Shown here: positions 33,453-42,483 of the stretch, in pieces
Layout: every line of letters begins with the position of its first letter
Position numbering within the stretch: position 1 is the stretch's first letter
Origin: Paraburkholderia monticola
GTDB taxonomy: Bacteria; Pseudomonadota; Gammaproteobacteria; Burkholderiales; Burkholderiaceae
Direction of reading: 5' to 3'
DNA length: 64,000 bases
NCBI RefSeq assembly: GCF_001580545.1
Contig: NZ_LRBG01000022.1
Span: 186,001-250,000, forward strand
Notes under the pieces: model-generated
The model's input: only the letters and a program-made list of their open reading frames with translations
Database searches by the model: none
Told to the model about the DNA's origin: nothing
Translations under genes and position numbers: made by a program

Positions 33453-35114
33453 ATGACCAAATATGTTTTCGTCACCGGCGGCGTAGTATCTTCCCTCGGC
33501 AAGGGTATTGCCGCCGCTTCCCTCGCCGCGATCCTCGAATCGCGCGGCCTTAAAGTCACCCTCCTCAAGCTCGATCCCTACATCAACGTCGACCCCGGCA
33601 CGATGAGCCCGTTTCAACACGGCGAAGTGTTCGTGACGGAAGACGGAGCGGAAACCGACCTCGACCTTGGCCACTACGAGCGCTTCATCAGCACGAAGAT
33701 GCGCAAGGCCAACAACTTCACCACGGGCCAGATTTACGAATCGGTGATCCGCAAGGAACGCCGCGGCGATTATCTCGGCAAGACCGTGCAGGTCATCCCG
33801 CACATCACGAACGAAATCCAGGCATTCGTCGAGCGCGGCGCAGCATCTGCGACGTGCGGCGAGCCGGATGTCGCGATCGTCGAAGTGGGTGGCACGGTGG
33901 GTGACATCGAGTCGCTGCCGTTCCTCGAAGCCGCGCGTCAGATGAGCCTGCGCCTCGGCCGCAACAGCGCGTGCTTCGTGCACCTGACGCTGGTGCCCTG
34001 GGTTGCCACGGCCGGCGAGCTGAAGACCAAGCCCACCCAGCACAGCGTGCAGAAGCTGCGCGAGATCGGTATTTCGCCGCACGTGCTGCTGTGCCGTGCC
34101 GACCGCCGTATTCCGGACGACGAGCGCGCGAAGATCTCGCTGTTCTCGAACGTGCCCGAAGACGCGGTGATTTCCGTGTGGGACGCGGACAGCATCTACA
34201 AGATTCCGCAGATGCTGCACGACCAGGGTCTCGACGCGATCATCTGCGAAGAGCTGAGGCTCACGCCGAAGGCCGCGGATCTTTCGATGTGGTCCGACCT
34301 GGTCGAGAAGCTGCAGAACCCGAAGCACGAAGTGACGATCGGCATGGTCGGCAAATACGTCGATCTGACCGAGTCGTACAAGTCGCTGATCGAAGCGCTG
34401 CGCCATGCGTCGATGCATACGTCGACGCGCGTGAACATCGAGTACATCGACTCCGAAGAGATCGAAACGCAAGGCGTCGAGAGCCTCAGGCATCTCGATG
34501 CGGTGCTCGTGCCGGGCGGCTTCGGCCGTCGTGGCACCGAAGGCAAGATCAACGCGATCCGCTATGCACGCGAAGCGAAGGTGCCGTATCTCGGCATCTG
34601 CCTCGGCATGCAGCTCGCGGTGATCGAATTCGCGCGCGACGTCGTCGGTCTGAAGGACGCGAACAGCACCGAGTTCGATCAGGAAACGAAAAACCGCGTG
34701 GTCGCGCTGATCACCGAGTGGTACGACCGCGAAGGCCGCGTCGAGAAGCGCACCGAAGAGTCGGATCTCGGCGGCACGATGCGCCTCGGCTCGCAGCGCT
34801 GCCCGATCAAGCCGGGCACGCTCGCCGAAGAGATTTACGGCACGGATGTGAACGAGCGTCATCGTCACCGTTATGAGGTGAATAACCGTTTCGTGCCCCA
34901 GCTCGAAGCCGGTGGCCTCATCATTAGCGCCCGTACCCCGAGCGAGGATCTGCCTGAAATGATGGAACTGCCGCGCAGCATGCATCCGTGGTTCGTCGGC
35001 GTGCAGTTCCACCCGGAATTCACGTCCACGCCGCGCGACGGCCATCCGCTGTTCAAGTCGTTCGTCGAAGCGGCGCTCGCGCATCAGCAGTCGAGGGTCG
35101 AGGAGAAAGCATGA
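33453..35114 (+). CDS. pyrG: CTP synthase
   Basis: Makes CTP from UTP, ATP and glutamine. 553 residues. Synthetase domain begins MTKYVFVTGGVVSSLGKGI, with LKLDPYINVDPGTM; the class I glutamine amidotransferase domain from about 300 has LGICLGMQLAVIEFA (nucleophilic Cys) and the catalytic His/Glu in GVQFHPEFTS. Its stop overlaps the kdsA start (ATGA), so kdsA is translationally coupled. Confidence 0.97.
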   Translation: MTKYVFVTGGVVSSLGKGIAAASLAAILESRGLKVTLLKLDPYINVDPGTMSPFQHGEVFVTEDGAETDLDLGHYERFISTKMRKANNFTTGQIYESVIRKERRGDYLGKTVQVIPHITNEIQAFVERGAASATCGEPDVAIVEVGGTVGDIESLPFLEAARQMSLRLGRNSACFVHLTLVPWVATAGELKTKPTQHSVQKLREIGISPHVLLCRADRRIPDDERAKISLFSNVPEDAVISVWDADSIYKIPQMLHDQGLDAIICEELRLTPKAADLSMWSDLVEKLQNPKHEVTIGMVGKYVDLTESYKSLIEALRHASMHTSTRVNIEYIDSEEIETQGVESLRHLDAVLVPGGFGRRGTEGKINAIRYAREAKVPYLGICLGMQLAVIEFARDVVGLKDANSTEFDQETKNRVVALITEWYDREGRVEKRTEESDLGGTMRLGSQRCPIKPGTLAEEIYGTDVNERHRHRYEVNNRFVPQLEAGGLIISARTPSEDLPEMMELPRSMHPWFVGVQFHPEFTSTPRDGHPLFKSFVEAALAHQQSRVEEKA

Positions 35115-35965
35115 AACTGGGCGATTTCGAAATCGGGCTCGACAAGCCGTTTTTCCTGATCGCCGGTACCTGTGTCGTCGAATCCGAACAGATGACGATC
35201 GACACGGCCGGCCGCCTGAAGGAAATCTGCGCGAAGCTGAACATCCCGTTCATCTACAAATCGTCGTACGACAAGGCCAACCGCAGTAGCGGCAAGTCGT
35301 TCCGCGGACTGGGTATGGACGAAGGTCTGCGCATCCTGTCGGAAGTGAAGCGCCAGCTCGGTCTGCCGGTGCTGACCGATGTGCACGCCGAGCACGAGAT
35401 CGAGCAGGTCGCGTCGGTCGTCGACGTGCTGCAAACGCCCGCGTTCCTGTGCCGTCAGACCGACTTCATCCATGCGTGCGCGCGCTCGGGCAAGCCGGTC
35501 AACATCAAGAAGGGCCAGTTTCTCGCGCCGCACGACATGAAGAACGTGATCGACAAGGCGCGCGACGCCGCGCGCGAAGCGGGTCTGTCCGAAGACCGCT
35601 TCATGGCGTGCGAGCGCGGCGTGTCGTTCGGCTATAACAACCTCGTGTCGGACATGCGTTCGCTCGCGATCATGCGCGAGACCAACGCGCCGGTCGTGTT
35701 CGACGCGACGCACTCGGTGCAGTTGCCGGGCGGCCAGGGCACGAGCTCGGGCGGTCAGCGCGAATTCGTGCCGGTGCTCGCGCGCGCCGCGGTCGCGGTC
35801 GGCGTCGCTGGCCTCTTCATGGAAACGCATCCGAATCCGGCGCAAGCGAAGTCGGACGGCCCGAACGCCGTGCCGCTCAATCGCATGGCCGACCTGCTCG
35901 AGACGCTCGTCACGCTCGACCAGGCCGTCAAGCGCGGGCCGTTCCTCGAAAGCGATTTCAACTGA
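35111..35965 (+). CDS. kdsA: 3-deoxy-8-phosphooctulonate synthase (KDO-8-P synthase)
   Basis: Condenses arabinose-5-phosphate with phosphoenolpyruvate for lipopolysaccharide inner core. 284 residues, normal length. Visible: FFLIAGTCVVESEQM, YKSSYDKANRSSGKSFRG, VLTDVHAEHEIEQV, PAFLCRQTDF, NIKKGQFLAPHDM and FDATHSVQLPGGQGTSSGGQRE. Overlaps pyrG by four bases. Confidence 0.97.
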   Translation: MKLGDFEIGLDKPFFLIAGTCVVESEQMTIDTAGRLKEICAKLNIPFIYKSSYDKANRSSGKSFRGLGMDEGLRILSEVKRQLGLPVLTDVHAEHEIEQVASVVDVLQTPAFLCRQTDFIHACARSGKPVNIKKGQFLAPHDMKNVIDKARDAAREAGLSEDRFMACERGVSFGYNNLVSDMRSLAIMRETNAPVVFDATHSVQLPGGQGTSSGGQREFVPVLARAAVAVGVAGLFMETHPNPAQAKSDGPNAVPLNRMADLLETLVTLDQAVKRGPFLESDFN

Positions 35966-36130
35966 TAAAGGCGTGCGCCGCGTGTCACGATTGCGTTCGA
36001 TAATCGGCAAGCGGCGTTTTCGCACAATGGCGGTCGAACGTATTGGCGCGCGAGTTGTCTGTCGGGGAGACCGGCGGGTGTGCAATACAGTGTCACAGTA
36101 AAGAATTCAACGTCATCCTTTGAGGAAACC

Positions 36131-37414
36131 ATGAGTGCTATCGTAGACATCATCGGTCGAGAGATTCTCGATTCGCGAGGCAACCCCACCGTCGAATGCG
36201 ACGTGCTGCTCGAATCGGGCACGATGGGCCGCGCAGCGGTGCCGTCGGGCGCGTCGACCGGCTCGCGCGAAGCGATCGAACTGCGCGACGGCGAAGCCGG
36301 CCGTTACGGTGGCAAGGGCGTGCTGAAGGCCGTCGAGCACATCAACACGGAAATCTCCGAAGCGATCATGGGTCTCGACGCTTCCGAGCAGGCTTTCCTC
36401 GACAAGACGCTGCTCGAGCTCGACGGCACCGACAACAAGTCGCGTCTCGGCGCGAACGCGATGCTGGCCGTGTCGATGGCGGTCGCGAAGGCCGCCGCTG
36501 AAGAAGCCGGCCTGCCGCTGTACCGCTACTTCGGCGGCTCGGGCGCGATGCAACTGCCGGTGCCGATGATGAACATTGTCAACGGCGGCGCACACGCGAA
36601 CAACAGCCTGGACATCCAGGAATTCATGATCGTGCCGGTCAGCCAGCCGAGCTTCCGCGAAGCACTGCGCTGCGGCGCCGAAGTGTTCCACGCGCTGAAG
36701 AAGATCCTGTCGGATCGCGGCATGAGCACGGCCGTCGGCGACGAAGGCGGCTTCGCGCCGAACTTCGGCAGCAACGACGAGTGCCTGTCGACCATCCTGC
36801 AAGCCATCGAGAAAGCAGGCTACCGCGCCGGTGAAGACGTGCTGCTCGCGCTCGACTGCGCGGCGAGCGAGTTCTACCACGACGGCAAGTACCAGCTCGC
36901 GGGCGAAGGCCTGCAGCTGTCGTCGACGGAATTCGCGGACTATCTCGCGAACCTCGCCGACAAGTTCCCGATCGTGTCGATCGAAGACGGCATGCACGAA
37001 AGCGACTGGGAAGGCTGGAAGATTCTGACCGACAAGCTCGGCAAGAAGGTTCAACTGGTCGGCGACGACCTGTTCGTGACGAACACGCGCATCCTGAAGG
37101 AAGGCATCGAGAAGGGCATCGCGAACTCGATCCTGATCAAGATCAACCAGATCGGCACGCTGACGGAAACTTTCGCGGCGATCGAAATGGCCAAGCGCGC
37201 CGGCTACACGGCAGTGATTTCGCACCGCTCGGGCGAAACGGAAGATTCGACGATCGCTGACATCGCCGTCGGTCTGAACGCCGGTCAGATCAAGACCGGT
37301 TCGCTGTCGCGTTCCGACCGCATCTCGAAGTACAACCAGCTGCTGCGTATCGAGGAAGATCTCGGCGATATCGCCAGCTACCCGGGCAAGTCGGCGTTCT
37401 ACAATCTGCGCTAA
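36131..37414 (+). CDS. eno: Enolase
   Basis: Converts 2-phosphoglycerate to phosphoenolpyruvate. 427 residues. N-terminal MSAIVDIIGREILDSRGNPTVE, substrate loop GASTG, PVPMMNIVNGGAHANNSLDIQEFMI, metal ligands in LALDCAASEFY and SIEDGMHESDW, the catalytic lysine in NSILIKINQIGTLTE, and SHRSGETEDSTIADIAVGL. The ATG at 36131 follows GAGGAAACC; an upstream in-frame start at 36080 is not conserved. It follows kdsA after 165 bases. Confidence 0.98.
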   Translation: MSAIVDIIGREILDSRGNPTVECDVLLESGTMGRAAVPSGASTGSREAIELRDGEAGRYGGKGVLKAVEHINTEISEAIMGLDASEQAFLDKTLLELDGTDNKSRLGANAMLAVSMAVAKAAAEEAGLPLYRYFGGSGAMQLPVPMMNIVNGGAHANNSLDIQEFMIVPVSQPSFREALRCGAEVFHALKKILSDRGMSTAVGDEGGFAPNFGSNDECLSTILQAIEKAGYRAGEDVLLALDCAASEFYHDGKYQLAGEGLQLSSTEFADYLANLADKFPIVSIEDGMHESDWEGWKILTDKLGKKVQLVGDDLFVTNTRILKEGIEKGIANSILIKINQIGTLTETFAAIEMAKRAGYTAVISHRSGETEDSTIADIAVGLNAGQIKTGSLSRSDRISKYNQLLRIEEDLGDIASYPGKSAFYNLR

Positions 37415-37475
37415 GCGTTTTCGCCAGATTGTTCACGCCGATCAATGAGCCGGTTATCCCTCGTTTCTGATTGAC

Positions 37476-37516
37476 CACGCCGCCCTGCGTATAGCGCAGG
37501 GCGGCGTGTATTTATT
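37476..37516 (+). terminator. eno: Strong hairpin after eno
   Basis: Perfect 14-base stem CACGCCGCCCTGCG/CGCAGGGCGGCGTG around TATAG, followed by TATTTATT. It lies between eno and ftsB, so it may partly uncouple ftsB. Confidence 0.7.
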
Positions 37517-37527
37517 GTGCTTACTTC

Positions 37528-37965
37528 ATGCGGCTTGTCACTGCTGTCCTGATCGTTCTGCTGGCCTTGATCCAGTACCCGCTCTGGTGGGGGCACGGCG
37601 GCTGGCTGCGCGTGCATGAGTTACAAGGGCAACTCGCGCAGCAACTGCAGAAGAATGCCGACGCGAAGCTGCGCAACGAGCGCATCCAGGGCGAAGTGCA
37701 GGATCTGCAAAATGGTACGGCCGCGGTCGAAGAGCGGGCGCGTTACGAAATGGGCATGGTCAAGGACGGCGAGGTGTTCGTGCAATTCGTGTCGCCGAAC
37801 CAGCCGTTGCCGATGCCGAGCACGCCGTCGGCGGATACGTCGACGCGCGGTGTGGTGTCGGCCGCGCCGCTGCACGTGGTGCCGAATCCCGAGTCGCGCG
37901 CTAAGCCGGATCGCAAGCATGGCGGGAAGGCGGCGGCTGCGAAGGAGAAGAAGCCGGCGCACTGA
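37528..37965 (+). CDS. ftsB: Cell division protein FtsB
   Basis: Bitopic septal protein acting with FtsL and FtsQ. 145 residues. A single N-terminal transmembrane helix (LVTAVLIVLLALIQYPLWWG), then a coiled coil (ELQGQLAQQLQKNADAKLRNERIQGEVQDLQNG) and the conserved VEERARYEMGMVKDGEVFVQFV. It has an extra tail of about 45 residues, Pro/Ser then Lys/Ala-rich, beyond the roughly 100-residue length of E. coli FtsB. Position after eno is typical for proteobacteria. Confidence 0.93.
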   Translation: MRLVTAVLIVLLALIQYPLWWGHGGWLRVHELQGQLAQQLQKNADAKLRNERIQGEVQDLQNGTAAVEERARYEMGMVKDGEVFVQFVSPNQPLPMPSTPSADTSTRGVVSAAPLHVVPNPESRAKPDRKHGGKAAAAKEKKPAH

Positions 37966-38004
37966 GGTTTGATGGCTCGCATAGGCTGGGTATCAAAGAC
38001 GCAA

Positions 38005-38037
38005 AAAAAGCGCGGTTCATTTCGAACCGCGCTTTTT
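38005..38037. terminator. Bidirectional Rho-independent terminator
   Basis: GCGCGGTTC-ATTTC-GAACCGCGC with an A tract on one side and a T tract on the other, between the convergent ftsB and small lipoprotein genes. Confidence 0.88.
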
Positions 38038-38074
38038 ATTTTGTGCTGCCGTTTTCGCTCTGCCGTCTTTGCTG

Positions 38075-38437
38075 CTACCAGCCCCAATATGGCCCGAAGC
38101 CGACGCCGATACCGGTTCCCCAGCCACGTCCCCAGCTGCCGCTCGAGAACCCTGCAGAAAACCTCACGGGCGGCGTGCGCGAGTAATAGCGCGACCAGGC
38201 TTGCGCGGCGGCGTCCGCGGCCATCGACTGATCCTGTTCGAACATGACCTGTTGCTCGATCGCATCATATCGCGCGCGTTCCTCCGGCGTGAACGTGTGC
38301 GCATGACTGACGGCCTCTGCCTGATCGGGCGGCAGCCGGCTCAGGATCGGCGCCGGGCCCGGTGGATCGATCGAGCAGCCGGCCAGCGCCGCGCTGCCCG
38401 CGATCACGGCCAGAATCAACGAATGCGTGTGCTTCAT
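38075..38437 (-). CDS. Small putative lipoprotein
   Basis: 120 residues. Lipoprotein signal with SAALAGC, lipidated Cys21, then a proline-rich SIDPPGPAPILSRLPPD, a helical middle (EERARYDAIEQQVMFEQDQSMAADAAAQAWSRYY) and a Gly/Trp-rich C-terminus (SGSWGRGWGTGIGVGFGPYWGW). I do not recognise a functional family. Envelope location is inferred from the lipobox. ATG at 38437 chosen because it starts the signal peptide. Confidence 0.75.
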   Translation of the reverse strand: MKHTHSLILAVIAGSAALAGCSIDPPGPAPILSRLPPDQAEAVSHAHTFTPEERARYDAIEQQVMFEQDQSMAADAAAQAWSRYYSRTPPVRFSAGFSSGSWGRGWGTGIGVGFGPYWGW

Positions 38438-38634
38438 GGTCGAATCTCCATCGGTCCGAGGCTCGAGCAAGCTCTCCCGACGCGCGGCGTCGCATCGTTC
38501 CAATCTACCAGCGCAGCGTTCAAATGCAACGCGCCGCCCGAGCCGTGACGAGGCATGGGGCGGCGCGCTCAGCACTACCGTCGTAAAGGGCGATCAGTTC
38601 GTCGGCAGGTAGTTCATCGCAGCGAGAGGGCGCT

Positions 38635-39585
38635 TTAGTGGCGCTGCTCGGCCGCCGGCGTCACACCCTGTGAGAGTCCGCCGGCCACGAAAAGTTGCGC
38701 GACATCGACCGGGTCGAACTCGTAGCGCTGATTGCAGAACTCGCAATGAATCTCGACGTGGCCGCGTTCCTCGATCACGCCGTCGACTTCATCGCGGCCG
38801 AGCATCTTCAACATCGCGCCGACTTTCTCGCGCGAGCACGAGCACTCGAAGCGCGCGGTAACCGGCTCGAAATGCTGGACGTTTTCCTGCCAGAAGAGGC
38901 GCCGGAACACCGTTTGCGGTTCTTCCTTCAGCAGCTCGTCTTGCGACAGCGTGCCGCCGAGGGTGCACACGCGCTCCCAGGTATCCGCGTCGAGCTCGCC
39001 CGGATGCGGGACGATGCCGCCGTCGCCCGGCAGCTTCTGCAGCAGCATGCCGACCGCGCGCTCGGTGTTCGCCGCGAGCCACATGCGCGTGTCGAGCTGC
39101 TCGGAGTGATGCATGTAGTGCTCGAGCACCTCGGCGATCGACTTCAGCGGGCCGTCCACGCCCGAGAGCGGCACGATACTCTGGTACGGCTGCTGGCCGG
39201 GCTGCTTGTCGGTCGGGTCGAGCGTGATCACGCAGCGGCCGTGGCCGCTCGCGTTCAGCAGATCAACGAGCGAGGTCGTGTCGTCGATCGTATGGGCGGT
39301 TTCGCCGGAGAGCTTCGCGGTTGCGCGCATCGTCAGGTTCGAGCTGCACTGCACGACCAGCATCTTGACCGGGCCATCGCCGAAAATCTGCATGACGAGC
39401 GTGCCGTCGAACTTCAGGTTCGCGGACAGCAGCGCGCACGCGGCCATCATTTCGCCCAGAATGGTTCGCACGGGCGCCGGATAATCGCGGCGCGTCAGCA
39501 CGTCCTGCCAGGTATTGCGCAGGGAAACGATCTCGCCACGCACCGGCGCCGCGCTGAACATGAATTTTTGCAACTGGTCGCTCAC
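38635..39585 (-). CDS. hslO: Redox-regulated chaperone Hsp33
   Basis: Holdase activated by oxidative unfolding. 316 residues. Substrate domain begins DQLQKFMFSAAPVRGEIVSL; the C-terminal redox switch has the zinc ligands CxC (FECSCSREKV) and CxxC (IHCEFCNQRYEFD), all four cysteines present. Start is GTG at 39585, with GAGGAAGAG upstream. The frame continues far upstream but without family similarity. Next to the gamma-carbonic-anhydrase-like gene on the same strand (65 bases apart), probably one transcript. Confidence 0.95.
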   Translation of the reverse strand: MSDQLQKFMFSAAPVRGEIVSLRNTWQDVLTRRDYPAPVRTILGEMMAACALLSANLKFDGTLVMQIFGDGPVKMLVVQCSSNLTMRATAKLSGETAHTIDDTTSLVDLLNASGHGRCVITLDPTDKQPGQQPYQSIVPLSGVDGPLKSIAEVLEHYMHHSEQLDTRMWLAANTERAVGMLLQKLPGDGGIVPHPGELDADTWERVCTLGGTLSQDELLKEEPQTVFRRLFWQENVQHFEPVTARFECSCSREKVGAMLKMLGRDEVDGVIEERGHVEIHCEFCNQRYEFDPVDVAQLFVAGGLSQGVTPAAEQRH

Positions 39586-39650
39586 AACTCTTCCTCGCTG
39601 GAATGACGCGGCGTGATGCCGCGCCTTTGCGCGCCGCGCGCGTCGGCCGT

Positions 39651-40175
39651 CTAGCCGATGCGTACGAGCTGCGCCTTGAAATACTCGCGGCGCCCGGCAT
39701 AGCTTGCCGCGGCGCGCTGCATGTTGGCGATATCTGTTTCCGTCAGTTCGCGCACCGCCTTCGCGGGCGCGCCGAGAATCAGCGTATTGTCGGGAAACAC
39801 CTTGCCCTCTGTGACGATGGCGCCCGCTCCGACCAGACAGTTGCGGCCGATCACCGCGCCATTCAAGACCACCGCCTGAATTCCGATCAACGAGCCTTCC
39901 TTGATCGTGCAGCCGTGCAGCATGACCTGATGGCCGATCGTCACGTTCGGCTCGACCGTCAGCGGATAGCCGGGGTCGGTATGCAGCACCGCGTTTTCCT
40001 GCACGTTGCTGCCGGCGCCGATCGTGATCGGCTCGTTGTCGCCGCGCAGCGTCGCGCCGAACCACACGCTCGCGTTCTCCTCGAGCGTCACGTTGCCGAT
40101 GATGTTCGCCGAATCCGCGACGAACACGCTTTCATGAATGATCGGGGCGGCTTCGCCCAGCTTGTAAATCGTCAC
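39651..40175 (-). CDS. Gamma-carbonic anhydrase family protein
   Basis: 174 residues. A left-handed beta-helix of hexapeptide repeats (VFVADSANIIGNVTLEENASVWFGATLRGDNEPITIG and onward). Metal-ligand histidines are in VLHTDPG and VTIGHQVMLHGC, matching gamma-CA members such as YrdA/CaiE-like proteins. Activity as carbonic anhydrase is unproven for most close relatives. Start is GTG at 40175, after AAGGAGACATT. Upstream of hslO on the same strand. Confidence 0.9.
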   Translation of the reverse strand: MTIYKLGEAAPIIHESVFVADSANIIGNVTLEENASVWFGATLRGDNEPITIGAGSNVQENAVLHTDPGYPLTVEPNVTIGHQVMLHGCTIKEGSLIGIQAVVLNGAVIGRNCLVGAGAIVTEGKVFPDNTLILGAPAKAVRELTETDIANMQRAAASYAGRREYFKAQLVRIG

Positions 40176-40471
40176 AATGTCTCCTTGATGGTCGGAGCCC
40201 GTCTTTGGGTGACTCCGATCCCGTGCGCGATGGTTGGCTGATCGGTTGACGCACACGGGCAGGGTGACGTGCACCCGCCGCGGTGCGAGGTTGGCAGTCC
40301 TGCGTCGCCAACCGACGGGCGCGCCCGAAAGCGCGCTGTATGGTCGAATCGGGTATTGTAAACGGTTGTGTGCTTCGGCCGCTTGGCGGCATTGCCGGCC
40401 GCTGTCTATCCGTCGCCTTCATCGTTTCGCCTTCATCGTTTTTTACCGCTTTCATTGCCGATCCGTTTTTC

Positions 40472-41359
40472 ATGACGTCCGCCGCTGCTCCTGCATCGAA
40501 TTCTCAAGACGAGCCGTCGTGCGCGCGCCGCGCCGCGCTTGCCGCGTTGCGCGAGCAGGATCCGGCCGCGAAGGCCGCAGCCGCCCGCGAGTTGTACGCG
40601 GCTGTGCTCGACGGCCGCGCGCTGTGTGACGCCGACCTCGAGCTCGCGGAGCCCGCCGATCTGCCGGGCCGCCCCGAGCGGCCCGAACTGGTCGAGCCGC
40701 GCCAGCTCGGCCGACGCAGCATGCAGTCGCCGCAGGGCCGCGCAGTGCTGCTTCACGCGCTCGCGCATATCGAGTTCAACGCGATCAATCTGGCGCTCGA
40801 CGCCGTCTGGCGCTTCCCGCGCATGCCCGCCGCGTTCTATACCGACTGGCTCAAGGTGGCCGCCGAAGAGGCGTATCACTACTCGCTGCTCGCCGCGCGT
40901 CTCGCCGAATACGGCCACGCCTACGGCGATTTTCCGGCGCACGGCGGCCTGTGGGACATGTGCGAGCGCACCCGCGGCGAGGTGCTCGCGCGCATGGCGC
41001 TGGTGCCGCGTACGCTCGAAGCGCGCGGCCTCGACGCCTCGCCGCCGATCCGCGCGCGTCTGCAACAGGCCGGCGATCACGCGTCGGCGGCGATCCTCGA
41101 CGTGATCCTGCGCGATGAAATCGGCCACGTTCTGATCGGCAACCGCTGGTTTCGCCACCTGTGCGACCAGCACGGTCTCGATCCGCACCATACTTATCTG
41201 CGCCTCGCCGACCAGTACCACGCGCCGAAACTGCGCGGCCCATTCAATTTCGAAGCGCGCCGCGACGCCGGTTTCGACGACGCCGAACTCGCCGCCCTCG
41301 CGAGCCAGGATGCACAGCAAGCCACGGAGGCAACGGATCACCGAGCGTCGCCTCAATAA
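40472..41359 (+). CDS. DUF455 family ferritin-like protein
   Basis: 295 residues. A helical ferritin-like fold is suggested by E101 (LAHIEFNAINLALD), E133-x-x-H136 (AAEEAYHYSLLAARL) and E216-x-x-H219 (ILRDEIGHVLIGNRWF), which could bind a diiron centre as in MiaE-like proteins. N-terminal 60 residues are Ala-rich and variable. No biochemical role is established to my knowledge. The ATG at 40472 is chosen; the long in-frame upstream extension looks non-coding. Divergent from the gamma-carbonic anhydrase/hslO pair with 296 bases between. Confidence 0.85.
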   Translation: MTSAAAPASNSQDEPSCARRAALAALREQDPAAKAAAARELYAAVLDGRALCDADLELAEPADLPGRPERPELVEPRQLGRRSMQSPQGRAVLLHALAHIEFNAINLALDAVWRFPRMPAAFYTDWLKVAAEEAYHYSLLAARLAEYGHAYGDFPAHGGLWDMCERTRGEVLARMALVPRTLEARGLDASPPIRARLQQAGDHASAAILDVILRDEIGHVLIGNRWFRHLCDQHGLDPHHTYLRLADQYHAPKLRGPFNFEARRDAGFDDAELAALASQDAQQATEATDHRASPQ

Positions 41360-41430
41360 TCCGTTACCACTTCTTGCGCCGCTGTCCCTATAATCGAACG
41401 ACCATTCTTTTTTTCGTGGGTGTGCCGTTC

Positions 41431-42315
41431 ATGAATACTTCCCGCTCTGAGTTCGTTGCCGCGCGCGGCGTCAAGCTGCACGTGCGGCGCTGGGGCCAAG
41501 CTGATGCACCGATGCTGTTCATGCTGCACGGCTGGATGGACGTCGGCGCGTCGTTCCAGTTCGTCGTCGATGCGCTCGCCGGCGACTGGCAGGTGATCGC
41601 GCCCGACATGCGCGGCTTCGGCCTGTCCGACTGGCCGGTCGCCGAGCGCGGCGGCGGAAGCTACTGGATCCAGGACTATCTGGGCGATCTCGACGCGCTG
41701 CTCGATCACTACGCGCCGCACGGCGAGGTGAACCTCGTCGGTCACAGCATGGGCGCGAACGTCGCGTGTCTGTATGCTGGCGTGCGGCCGGAACGGGTGC
41801 GGCGCGTCGTCGACCTGGAAGGCTTCGGGCTCGCGCCGTCGCATCCGGCGCAAGCGCCGAAGCGTCTGCTCAACTGGCTCGACGAATTGCGCGATCCCCC
41901 GCAACTGAAGCGCTACGCATCGCTCGACGACGTCGCCGCGCGCCTGATCAAGACCAATCCACGCCTCGATCCGCGCCGTGCGCAGTTTCTCGCGCAGCAC
42001 TGGTCGAAGCCGGATGGGGAAGGGCGTTTCATGCTGCTCGCCGATCCGGCGCACAAGGTCCGTGGGCCGACGCTCTATCGCCTCGACGAGGTGATGGCGG
42101 TGTGGCGCAAGGTCAGCGCGAAGGTGTTGCACGTCGAGGCCGCTGGCTCGCCGACGCTTGCGCACATCGCCGGCGACATTCCGCTCGACGAATTCAAGGC
42201 GCGTTTTCAGGCATTTCCGGACTGGTGCGAGAAGATCATCGACGGTGCGGGGCACATGGTGCATCACGACCAGCCGGAGTTGATCGCCGCGTTGATCGAG
42301 GATTTCTGCGCCTGA
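41431..42315 (+). CDS. Alpha/beta hydrolase
   Basis: 294 residues. HGWMDVGASFQ oxyanion region, DMRGFGLSDW, nucleophile elbow VGHSMGANVACLYAG (Ser near 105), acid near VLHVEAAGSPT, and the C-terminal histidine in IDGAGHMVHHDQPE. Resembles epoxide hydrolase/haloalkane dehalogenase-like esterases; the substrate is unknown. 71 bases after the DUF455 gene. Confidence 0.87.
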   Translation: MNTSRSEFVAARGVKLHVRRWGQADAPMLFMLHGWMDVGASFQFVVDALAGDWQVIAPDMRGFGLSDWPVAERGGGSYWIQDYLGDLDALLDHYAPHGEVNLVGHSMGANVACLYAGVRPERVRRVVDLEGFGLAPSHPAQAPKRLLNWLDELRDPPQLKRYASLDDVAARLIKTNPRLDPRRAQFLAQHWSKPDGEGRFMLLADPAHKVRGPTLYRLDEVMAVWRKVSAKVLHVEAAGSPTLAHIAGDIPLDEFKARFQAFPDWCEKIIDGAGHMVHHDQPELIAALIEDFCA

Positions 42316-42437
42316 GGCGACGCTCGAAACGGTGCCCGGGCGTCGTCCGGACGTCGCGGGCCCCGGCGCTGGCGTGGTTCCGAGCTCGCGGCACGGCGGC
42401 AACCGGAGCATCGGTCGCGAGATACGCCTGCGGACCC

Positions 42438-42457
42438 TTACTGCGTTGCAGTAAAAT
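42438..42457 (+). promoter_or_regulatory. Inverted repeat overlapping a -10 element before the PHP phosphatase gene
   Basis: TTACTGC-GTT-GCAGTAA is a perfect 7-base inverted repeat (42438-42454) that runs into TAAAAT (42452-42457), a likely -10 located 27 bases before the ATG. This is a typical operator position. The -35 is weak. Confidence 0.4.
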
Positions 42458-42483
42458 GACCGCAGAACCTCTCCAGGACCACG

